Positions 1-5,451 of a stretch of DNA of 8,207 nucleotides are shown piece after piece. The notes under the pieces are model-generated. The model did not search any database and had not been told where the DNA came from. It was given only the letters and a program-made list of their open reading frames with translations. Where the stretch lies: assembly GCA_037968895.1 (NCBI GenBank), contig JBBKWJ010000153.1, positions 1-8,207 on the forward strand. Reading direction: 5' to 3'. The stretch's first letter is position 1. Every line of letters begins with the position of its first letter. A program made the position numbers and the translations under genes. Source of the DNA: JBBKWJ01 sp037968895. GTDB lineage: Bacteria > Actinomycetota > Acidimicrobiia > Acidimicrobiales > SZUA-35.

Positions 1-110
1 ACGTGCTGGAACAGGTTTGCGGGCGTAATCTCCGCCGCGCTCCGAACGTAGTCGTTGGGTTTGTTACAACGTAGTGCATCCATCAGAGCAGGTCCCTACG
101 TAAAGGAAGC
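1..110. other. Left-edge region: possible gene end or divergent gene start, and plsC leader
   Basis: Two short open readings share the same triplets here and cannot be separated by eye. On the plus strand, an open frame entering from the left edge ends at TAG 72-74 and could be the last 23 codons of an upstream gene. On the minus strand, an ATG at 83-81 opens 27 uninterrupted codons off the left edge (begins MDALRCNKPNDYVRSAAEIT). The minus reading is slightly richer in G/C at the third codon position, but it has no clear Shine-Dalgarno sequence. Neither peptide is recognised. The last bases, AAAGGAAGC at 102-110, are a usable though closely spaced ribosome binding site for the acyltransferase gene. 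No convincing promoter was found. Confidence 0.3.
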
Positions 111-1205
111 ATGAGCGACCGGATCAGTCAACGTGCACTACGCATCGTGGCGGCTGTTGTGCTCGTGTGTGGCGCGCCGTTGGTTCTGCTGCTCACTCCC
201 GTCCTTTTCGCGGTTTCAGGAGCGATCGACCTCATGCGACCAGGGAAGTCAGCCGGCTTTAGTCGGCTGCTTGCGATGGTTCTGAACTATCTGATCTTGG
301 AGTGGATCGGTGTGCTCGCCGCATGCGGTTTATGGGTAGCCACTGGCTTTGGCTTGTTCATGGGCACCGGACTTTCTCGTCGCGTGCACTACATGGTCCA
401 GGCCTGGTGGGGCCAGTCGGTTTTTGCGGCGGCCCAAAAGTGGCTTCGGCTCCAGGTCGACTTTGAGGGAAGCACGCTTGCGGGCGGCGCTCCACTCATT
501 GTCGCCGCTCAGCACGCCAGCTTTTTTGACGCCCTGCTTCCGACGTTGCTGCTCAGCCAGGGTGGTCGCCATCCGGTGCGTCATGTTCTAAAACGACAAC
601 TCGCCTGGGACCCATGCCTCGGTATTTACGGTCACCGCCACGCCAACCATTTCGTCAACCGCAGAAGCGGCGATTCCGTCGAGCTTGAGGCGATCGAAGC
701 GTTGGCGAAGGGAGCGGGCAACGAGCCGCTTGTGATCTTTCCGGAAGGCACTTTTCGATCGGCCACGAATCCCGAACTGATAAGCGAGAAGGTTGCCGCC
801 AGCGACCCCGAACGTGGTGACCGATTGCAGCTGTCGCACACGCTGCCTCCTCGACCAGGGGGAATCCTGGCTCTCTTACGGGGCGCACCTGAGGCCGATG
901 TTGTCTTCGTCGGACACGTGGGATTCGAAGCCTTTGGGTCGCTTTGCTCGATCGCATCAAGCGTGCCGTTCTCCGAACCAGTCAAAGTGAAGTCGTGGCG
1001 GGTTCCTGCTGAACGCTTTGGAGCAGATCCAGTGGCCAATCTTCGAGTGATCGATCGCTACTGGCAGCTGATGGACGACTGGATCAGCGAACAGGCGGAG
1101 AGCGCAACGGGCCCTTGCTCAGCTAGTTATGTTCGAGGGCGATTTGCTCGCACCTTGCCAAACCGCGTTCGAGATCGGCTTCGTGTCGGTACCGGGCCCA
1201 GTTAA
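111..1205 (+). CDS. Membrane-anchored 1-acylglycerol-3-phosphate acyltransferase-like (PlsC/LPLAT) protein
   Basis: This 364-residue protein belongs to the lysophospholipid acyltransferase superfamily, whose members move acyl groups from acyl-CoA or acyl-ACP to glycerolipids or other acceptors at the membrane. The hallmark HX4D motif is at His135-Asp140 (QHASFFD), and the acceptor-binding FPEGT motif is at 210-214, followed by Arg216. FVNRR at 181-185 fits the intermediate acyltransferase block, and PRPGG near 248 resembles the block after FPEGT. Two hydrophobic stretches (about 9-40 and 54-84) precede the catalytic domain and probably anchor it. Typical PlsC proteins are about 240 residues, so this one carries extra N-terminal and C-terminal sequence. 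The last 27 codons overlap the end of the convergent TetR gene and look like antisense of it, so the natural C-terminus is doubtful. The start is ATG with AAAGGA just upstream. The acceptor substrate cannot be read from sequence. Confidence 0.85.
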   Translation: MSDRISQRALRIVAAVVLVCGAPLVLLLTPVLFAVSGAIDLMRPGKSAGFSRLLAMVLNYLILEWIGVLAACGLWVATGFGLFMGTGLSRRVHYMVQAWWGQSVFAAAQKWLRLQVDFEGSTLAGGAPLIVAAQHASFFDALLPTLLLSQGGRHPVRHVLKRQLAWDPCLGIYGHRHANHFVNRRSGDSVELEAIEALAKGAGNEPLVIFPEGTFRSATNPELISEKVAASDPERGDRLQLSHTLPPRPGGILALLRGAPEADVVFVGHVGFEAFGSLCSIASSVPFSEPVKVKSWRVPAERFGADPVANLRVIDRYWQLMDDWISEQAESATGPCSASYVRGRFARTLPNRVRDRLRVGTGPS

Positions 1206-1692
1206 GCCAGAGGCCGTTCTGATTGACGATTACGTCTGTTGCCCTTGCCGCAGCGTCATCTGCGGTGAGTGTGGGACTGGCCGTTCGTATGAGGTCGAGT
1301 AGCTGAGCTTCGTAGCGGTGGTACAGGTTTGCCTCAACCTCGGCCAGCTCCGGATCGGTTCGTGAAATCGCCCATAGCGCAGTTCGGAGTGCGAGGTATT
1401 CGGCCTCAAGATAGTCGCCCGCAAATGCGCCACGAATGAACGCTCGAACCCTGTCGGGCGGACTCTCGATCTCGTTGATGGCGGCCAACGAGCTCTCGAG
1501 AAGTCGCTGGGTCGCCAACCTAAACGACTCGACGATGAGCGACCGCTTGTCATCAAAGTGGTAGCTCAGAAGCCCGAGTGAGACGTCGGCTTCGCGCGCC
1601 ACTGCTCGAAGGCTCGTCCCTTCAACTCCTTCGCGAGCAATGCACGACATTGCGGCATCGAGGATGTGCTCCTGGGAGTCAGATAGCGGCAT
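1123..1692 (-). CDS. TetR-family transcriptional repressor, BetI-like
   Basis: This 189-residue DNA-binding repressor has an N-terminal TetR helix-turn-helix at about residues 8-52, including TSLRAVAREADVSLGLLSYH followed by FDDKRSL. The rest is the helical ligand-binding and dimer domain. The C-terminal NQNGLWLNWA stretch and overall length resemble BetI-type regulators (choline/betaine), but that similarity does not fix the ligand. The frame stays open upstream to 2031, but that extension lies antisense to the oxygenase gene and runs through both operators. ATG at 1692-1690 starts directly before the HTH domain and gives normal TetR length, so it was chosen. The gene diverges from the catabolic operon. 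One 16-bp palindrome lies 20 bp upstream of its own start and a twin sits by the oxygenase, suggesting autorepression and operon control. Its 3' end overlaps the acyltransferase by 83 bp. Confidence 0.9.
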   Translation of the reverse strand: MPLSDSQEHILDAAMSCIAREGVEGTSLRAVAREADVSLGLLSYHFDDKRSLIVESFRLATQRLLESSLAAINEIESPPDRVRAFIRGAFAGDYLEAEYLALRTALWAISRTDPELAEVEANLYHRYEAQLLDLIRTASPTLTADDAAARATDVIVNQNGLWLNWARYRHEADLERGLARCEQIALEHN

Positions 1693-1712
1693 CCGCCCAT
1701 TCTGAACGAATC

Positions 1713-1728
1713 CTGGACATTCGTCCAG
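1713..1728. promoter_or_regulatory. Operator O1, 16-bp palindrome CTGGAC-ATTC-GTCCAG
   Basis: This is a perfect 6-bp inverted repeat around a 4-bp centre, beginning 20 bp upstream of the TetR start codon. Its reverse complement, CTGGACGAATGTCCAG, matches operator O2 at 15 of 16 positions, and the centres of the two sites are 38 bp apart. A third, degenerate half-site, CTGAACGAAT, abuts it at 1702-1711 with one mismatch to the half-site. Dimeric TetR proteins commonly bind palindromes of about 15-16 bp in divergent intergenic regions. Binding by this repressor is inferred. Confidence 0.8.
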
Positions 1729-1743
1729 TTTGCGATCTACAGT
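1714..1743 (+). promoter_or_regulatory. Candidate promoter of the catabolic operon
   Basis: TGGACA at 1714-1719 matches the -35 consensus at five of six bases and lies inside operator O1. TACAGT at 1738-1743 matches the -10 consensus at four of six. The spacer is 18 bp, slightly long. Transcription would start near 1750, at O2, leaving a leader of about 40 nt before the TTG start. The boxes were assigned by eye, and their position between the operators is the main support. Confidence 0.4.
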
Positions 1744-1765
1744 CACACTTCTGGACGAGTGTCCA
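1736..1765 (-). promoter_or_regulatory. Candidate promoter of the TetR gene
   Basis: On the minus strand, TGGACA (complement of 1760-1765, inside operator O2) could be a -35 box. After an 18-bp spacer comes TGTAGA (complement of 1736-1741), a weak -10 with three consensus matches. It mirrors and overlaps the plus-strand promoter, with transcription starting near 1729 at O1. The mirror arrangement is suggestive, but the -10 is poor, so other placements are possible. Confidence 0.3.
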
Positions 1766-1766
1766 G
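1751..1766. promoter_or_regulatory. Operator O2, 16-bp palindrome CTGGAC-GAGT-GTCCAG
   Basis: This is a perfect 6-bp inverted repeat with a 4-bp centre, 23 bp upstream of the chosen TTG start of the oxygenase gene. It is nearly identical to O1, so the two sites mark the two divergent genes almost symmetrically. If the proposed plus-strand promoter is right, O2 covers roughly the first 16 transcribed bases. A repressor bound there would block initiation of the operon. Confidence 0.8.
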
Positions 1767-1777
1767 TGCCTTGCATT

Positions 1778-1783
1778 AGGGGG
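1778..1783 (+). promoter_or_regulatory. Ribosome binding site fixing a TTG start
   Basis: AGGGGG lies 6 nt before TTG 1790. It is the only good Shine-Dalgarno-like element near the beginning of this frame. It supports a rare TTG initiation codon over GTG 1766 (inside O2) or TTG 1730 (between the operators). Confidence 0.6.
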
Positions 1784-1789
1784 CCAGCG

Positions 1790-2662
1790 TTGCCAACTGC
1801 GTTTGCTGCAGCTGAGATCGAACTCGATGAATTGATCGATCTCGACACATTTCCAATACACGATCTCACGAGCCGGACTCGGGCCGATCTTGTTGGCTCG
1901 GCCCGGTCCGAGATGCGCAGTATTGGTTGCATGCGCGTAGCGAACTTCATCCGTCTCGAAACGGTGAGTGCGATGGCGGTCGAGGCTCGCGATCTCCATC
2001 CAATGACGTACTGGGCTATCGAAGACCACAATCCCTATTTCTCACAACCCGACGACGAGCTCCCGGCCGGGCACCCGAGACAAACACTCCAGCACCGCGA
2101 GAGCGGATTCATAAACTCCGACCTGCTCACAGTCCAATCTCGGTTGCGACAGCTCTACGACTCTGACGTCCTGCTTCATTTCATTTGGGAGTGCCTCGGC
2201 GTGCAGCAGCCCATCTATCGATGGGCCGACCCGTTGGGTCGCAATCCCTACGGCGTCATGGAAACCGATCACTACCTACCATGGCATTTCGACGGCAACG
2301 AGTTCACCGTCAGCATCCTGGCCCAGAAGGCCGAGCAGGGTGGCGTGTTCGAATACGTGCCGAACATTCGTAATCGCGACGCAGAGAACTATGACGCAAT
2401 CGCTCACATTCTTGGCGGCGGAACTGAGGGTGTTTGTCGCCTCGACCTTCAACCAGGTGACCTCCAGCTCTTCGCCGGTCGCTATTCGTTGCATCGGGTC
2501 ACGCCGATCATTGGCACAATCCCCCGCTACATCGGACTCCCCTCGTATGTCCACGATCCGTTCCGTATGAACCGGCCATTCCATTCCGAAAATATCTACG
2601 GACGGGCGACCGACATGCATCGTCAGCGAGCGAAAGTACTTGTTGACGGACTGGTCGATTAG
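1790..2662 (+). CDS. Fe(II)/2-oxoglutarate-dependent oxygenase (phytanoyl-CoA dioxygenase-like)
   Basis: This predicted 290-residue cytosolic non-heme iron oxygenase would couple 2-oxoglutarate decarboxylation to hydroxylation of a substrate. The iron-binding HxD is His166-Phe-Asp168 (PWHFDGNEFTVSI), and the distal His is His235 (RYSLHRVTP). Arg246 (IPRYIGL), 11 residues further on, suits the 2-oxoglutarate carboxylate. LDLQPGDLQLFAG just before the distal His is typical of the double-stranded beta-helix core. Asp in HxD points to a hydroxylase and not a halogenase, where Gly or Ala replaces it. The frame opens earlier (TTG 1730), but AGGGGG at 1778-1783 stands 6 nt before TTG 1790, and the earlier start would place operator O2 inside the gene. 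It is first in the operon, 2 bp before the dehydrogenase, and probably repressed by the divergent TetR. The substrate is unknown; a free acid or amino-acid-like molecule is one guess. Confidence 0.82.
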   Translation: MPTAFAAAEIELDELIDLDTFPIHDLTSRTRADLVGSARSEMRSIGCMRVANFIRLETVSAMAVEARDLHPMTYWAIEDHNPYFSQPDDELPAGHPRQTLQHRESGFINSDLLTVQSRLRQLYDSDVLLHFIWECLGVQQPIYRWADPLGRNPYGVMETDHYLPWHFDGNEFTVSILAQKAEQGGVFEYVPNIRNRDAENYDAIAHILGGGTEGVCRLDLQPGDLQLFAGRYSLHRVTPIIGTIPRYIGLPSYVHDPFRMNRPFHSENIYGRATDMHRQRAKVLVDGLVD

Positions 2663-2664
2663 AG

Positions 2665-3561
2665 GTGCAGCTTGATCGAGTGGCCTTTATCGGGCTCGGC
2701 AATATGGGCGGCCCTATGGCCCGAAACGTTGTGGCCGCCGGGTTCAGCACGACTGTTTTCGATCCTGACGCGGCGAAAGTCGAGGCCGTCATCGGCGCAA
2801 CTGCGGCGACGAGTGCAGTCGACGCTGCCCGCAACGCAGAAATAGTTCTCACCTCATTGCCGGGGCCGACGGAAGTTCGATCGGTTGGCGAGGAGCTTCT
2901 CGCCGCGATGTTGCCAGGGTCGATCTGGCTCGATCTCAGCACCAACGACATTGAGTGCGCTCGTTCGTTGGCCGCCACCGCCGCTGCGGCCGGGGTTCAT
3001 CTGCTTGATGGCCCCGTGACAGGGGGTGCGGAAGGCGCAGAGGCGGGCACGCTCAGCGTGTTGGTCGGAGGCGACGAGGCCACGCACACACGCGCCATTC
3101 CGGTGCTGGCGGCGATTGGTTCTCGATTCGACCTCATCGGCCCTCACGGTGCGGGGTATGTCGCGAAGATCGCGTCTGTCAGCCTCTGCTATCTGCAATC
3201 GGTTTGTCTCACTGAAGCGCTTCTCCTCGGTGTAAAGGGTGGCGTCGATCCGGGGCGGATGCTCGACATCATTCAGCATTCGACCGGACGAAGCTATGTG
3301 GCCGACCGCTACGGTCCAGAGATACTGTCGGGGGGATATGACGACACGTTCGACCTCAAACTCGCGGTCAAAGATCTACGCCTCGCCTCAGAACTTGGTG
3401 CTGTCGTCGGCACAACGCTTCCATTCATGGACCAGGTCTTTGACTTATACCGCGACGCCGAAAAGTCTTTTGGCGGCGACACACCCCATCTCCTTGCAAT
3501 GCAAATGCTCGAACGCATGAACGACCTCATTCTTCACAAACTGCCCGAGGAGGGCTCATGA
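2665..3561 (+). CDS. NAD(P)-dependent beta-hydroxyacid dehydrogenase, 3-hydroxyisobutyrate dehydrogenase family
   Basis: This 298-residue enzyme has the normal length for the family, which oxidises beta-hydroxyacids (or reduces the matching semialdehydes) with NAD(P). The Rossmann dinucleotide motif is FIGLGNMGGPMARN at residues 8-21. Asp33 after the second strand (VFDPD) hints at NAD over NADP, though this is a weak predictor. The substrate loop DGPVTGGAEGAEAGTLSV (115-132) and KDLRLA (236-241) are family hallmarks. Catalytic Lys168 is present (GAGYVAKIAS). The Asn usually four residues later (Lys171/Asn175-type pair in relatives) is Val172, a notable departure. GTG 2665 is used because the Rossmann strand begins at residue 5; it follows the oxygenase stop by 2 bp and lacks a separate strong ribosome binding site, implying coupling. 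Its stop overlaps the next ATG (ATGA). It probably oxidises a hydroxyacid intermediate made by the operon. Confidence 0.9.
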   Translation: MQLDRVAFIGLGNMGGPMARNVVAAGFSTTVFDPDAAKVEAVIGATAATSAVDAARNAEIVLTSLPGPTEVRSVGEELLAAMLPGSIWLDLSTNDIECARSLAATAAAAGVHLLDGPVTGGAEGAEAGTLSVLVGGDEATHTRAIPVLAAIGSRFDLIGPHGAGYVAKIASVSLCYLQSVCLTEALLLGVKGGVDPGRMLDIIQHSTGRSYVADRYGPEILSGGYDDTFDLKLAVKDLRLASELGAVVGTTLPFMDQVFDLYRDAEKSFGGDTPHLLAMQMLERMNDLILHKLPEEGS

Positions 3562-4361
3562 CAGACACCTCCAAATCAGCAAAGGCCGACCGCAACTACG
3601 AGATCACGGCCGATGACTTCTCGGCCGTGAATGCAGGGTCATTTACCGGCGACGAGTGGCAAGCTCGGGTCGACCTCGCGGCCATGTATCGGCTTGCTGC
3701 TCACTTCGGTTACGACGATCTCGTATGGAACCACATCACGATGCGTGTCCCAGGAAGCGAGCACGACTTCTTCCTCAATAAGTTTGGTTTGCTCTACAAC
3801 GAAGTCACTGCATCAAACATCATCAAGGTTGACAGCGCAGGCACGGTGCTCGAAGGCCCGGCCGACGTCAATACCGCTGGTTTTGTCATCCATTCGGCGA
3901 TACACAACGACTTCCCAAAATGGAAGGTCGTCTTTCACGCCCACGTTCCGGATGCATTGGCGGTTACGGCGCTTGAGGGCGGCCTTCAACATCTCGTCCA
4001 AGACTCGTCAATGCTCTACGGCGATGTCGGTTACCACGATTGGGAAGGGCTGTCGCTAACACTCGAGGAGCGCGAACGACTCGCGGCCAATCTGGCCGGC
4101 AAGCGCGCACTCATCATGCGGAACCACGGCTTCCTAACTGTTGGCGAAACCGCAGGCGAAGCGTTCATGGTTATGCACTACCTCATTCGGGCGTGCCGAA
4201 CCATGCTCGCGGCCCACGCAACCGGCCTTCCCCTCGATCCGGGGCCAACCAAGATCTGGGAGCTGTCAAAGCAGCAATACGATCACTTCCCGCTCGGGCT
4301 TCATGAGTGGCCAGCGCTGGTTCGGATGCTGGACCAGAGCGACCCGTCCTTCCGCCAGTGA
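3558..4361 (+). CDS. Class II aldolase/adducin-fold protein
   Basis: This 267-residue protein has the class II aldolase/adducin fold, whose metal-dependent enzymes cleave or decarboxylate phosphorylated sugars and hydroxy or keto acids. The metal-binding His residues are visible: His127 and His129 (FHAHVPDALAV) and His190 (MRNHGFLTVGET). At the position where fuculose- and ribulose-phosphate enzymes carry a catalytic Glu or Asp, four residues before His112, this protein has Gly108 (NTAGFVIHSAIH). It therefore belongs with adducin-like members that may not do classical retro-aldol chemistry. An N-terminal extension of about 35 residues precedes the fold. ATG 3558 overlaps the dehydrogenase stop by 4 bp, and its own stop overlaps the GTG of the next gene, so translation is probably coupled on both sides. 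Known pathways pair such proteins with dehydrogenases of the preceding gene's family, for example four-carbon acid sugar routes, but no DUF1537 kinase is present here. Confidence 0.87.
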   Translation: MTDTSKSAKADRNYEITADDFSAVNAGSFTGDEWQARVDLAAMYRLAAHFGYDDLVWNHITMRVPGSEHDFFLNKFGLLYNEVTASNIIKVDSAGTVLEGPADVNTAGFVIHSAIHNDFPKWKVVFHAHVPDALAVTALEGGLQHLVQDSSMLYGDVGYHDWEGLSLTLEERERLAANLAGKRALIMRNHGFLTVGETAGEAFMVMHYLIRACRTMLAAHATGLPLDPGPTKIWELSKQQYDHFPLGLHEWPALVRMLDQSDPSFRQ

Positions 4362-5446
4362 AGATCACGAGCCTTGAGACTCAGCTGATCGAACTGCCGC
4401 TCGCAAAGCCAATCGGGACCGCGATCCACGCCATGCATTCGGTCGGATGCGTGTTGGTCGAACTGAAGACCGACGCTGACGTCGTTGGCCAATCCTTCGT
4501 GTTCACGCTCAACGCGGTCAGGATCCGCTCGTTTGATGAGATGGTTCGCGGACTGCGCCACCATGTGATCGGCCGAGACCCCCACGAGACCGAAGGCATC
4601 TGGCACGACATCTGGGCTGATATCAACCCAACAGGTCATAAGGGAGTCACTATCTCGGCCTTGTCGGCGATCGACATCGCCTGTTGGGATGCCGTTGGCC
4701 GGGCCGCCGACCTTCCATTGCACAAGCTGTTCGGTTCGTGCCGCAACGAAGTCGACACGTATGCGAGCTCGGGACTCTGGTTGTCGACCCCAACTGTAAA
4801 GCTCGGCGCTGAGGCCGAGGCACTTGTCGAGGATGGATTTCACGCCGTCAAGCTCCGGATCGGGAGCCAACGAATTTCAGACGATATCGCCAGGGTGCAA
4901 GTGGTGCGTGATGCGATTGGCCCCGACATCGGCCTCTTGGTTGACGCCAACCAGGGATTCACACCAAAGCACGCGATCCGATTGGGCCAGCGTCTCGAAG
5001 AGTTCGATCTCGTGTGGATCGAAGAGCCAGTCGGCGCGCACGACTTGGAAGGTCATGCCGACGTTCGGGCCGCTCTGGCCACCCCTATTGCGTCAGGCGA
5101 AACTGAATACACCCGCTACGGCATGCAGGCCATGCTCGATGCGAGGGCCGCCGACATTCTGATGCCCGACCTGCAGCGGATTGGTGGCTATAGCGAGTTT
5201 CGGAAGGCCGCCGCAACCGCTGCGTCAAGAAATGTGCCAGTCTCAAGCCACTTCTTCACGGAGCAAAGCCTCGCTATCGCCGGCTCGACCCACAATTGCA
5301 TTTCGGTCGAACACATCGACTGGTTCGCGCCACTGTTCAATGAAGAGGTCGAGCTCCGGTCGGGCAAGCTGGTGGTTCCCGAGCGACCTGGCACTGGCTT
5401 TACGTTCCGATCCGATCTGGCGACGCGGTTCCCCTTGTCAACGTAA
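4358..5446 (+). CDS. Enolase-superfamily enzyme, mandelate racemase subgroup
   Basis: This 362-residue protein is normal in length for mandelate racemase/muconate lactonizing enzymes, which abstract a proton next to a carboxylate bound to Mg2+ and then dehydrate, racemise or cycloisomerise. Metal ligands are Asp196 (VDANQG), Glu222 (WIEEPV) and Glu248 (SGETE). The His-Asp dyad of the mandelate racemase subgroup is Asp271 (MPDLQRIGG) with His298 (SSHFF), and Glu318 (SVEHIDW) matches the acid near the barrel end. On the other face, Lys165-Leu-Arg167 stands where mandelate racemase has KxK, so the second base is Arg. These residues keep mandelate racemase spacing, offset by one. An acid-sugar or hydroxyacid dehydratase is most likely. 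GTG 4358 overlaps the previous stop (GTGA); an earlier GTG at 4307 would only add residues antisense-like to the domain start. It ends 5 bp from a convergent gene. Confidence 0.88.
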   Translation: MKITSLETQLIELPLAKPIGTAIHAMHSVGCVLVELKTDADVVGQSFVFTLNAVRIRSFDEMVRGLRHHVIGRDPHETEGIWHDIWADINPTGHKGVTISALSAIDIACWDAVGRAADLPLHKLFGSCRNEVDTYASSGLWLSTPTVKLGAEAEALVEDGFHAVKLRIGSQRISDDIARVQVVRDAIGPDIGLLVDANQGFTPKHAIRLGQRLEEFDLVWIEEPVGAHDLEGHADVRAALATPIASGETEYTRYGMQAMLDARAADILMPDLQRIGGYSEFRKAAATAASRNVPVSSHFFTEQSLAIAGSTHNCISVEHIDWFAPLFNEEVELRSGKLVVPERPGTGFTFRSDLATRFPLST

Positions 5447-5451
5447 CTAGC

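Noticed and set aside
46..57. CGAACGTAGTCG near the left edge as an SOS box for the acyltransferase
   Set aside because: Only the GAAC half is present; the GTTC arm at the right spacing is missing.
632..1039. 135-residue minus-strand open frame
   Set aside because: It is antisense to the acyltransferase catalytic region, which carries clear family motifs on the plus strand.
1693..2031. Upstream extension of the TetR frame by 113 residues
   Set aside because: It is antisense to the oxygenase gene, crosses both operators and gives a non-family, Ser/Arg-rich peptide. ATG 1692 gives a standard TetR length.
4301..4870. 189-residue minus-strand open frame
   Set aside because: It lies wholly opposite the enolase-superfamily gene and the end of the aldolase gene, with no recognisable domain. 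It is a mirror of real coding sequence.
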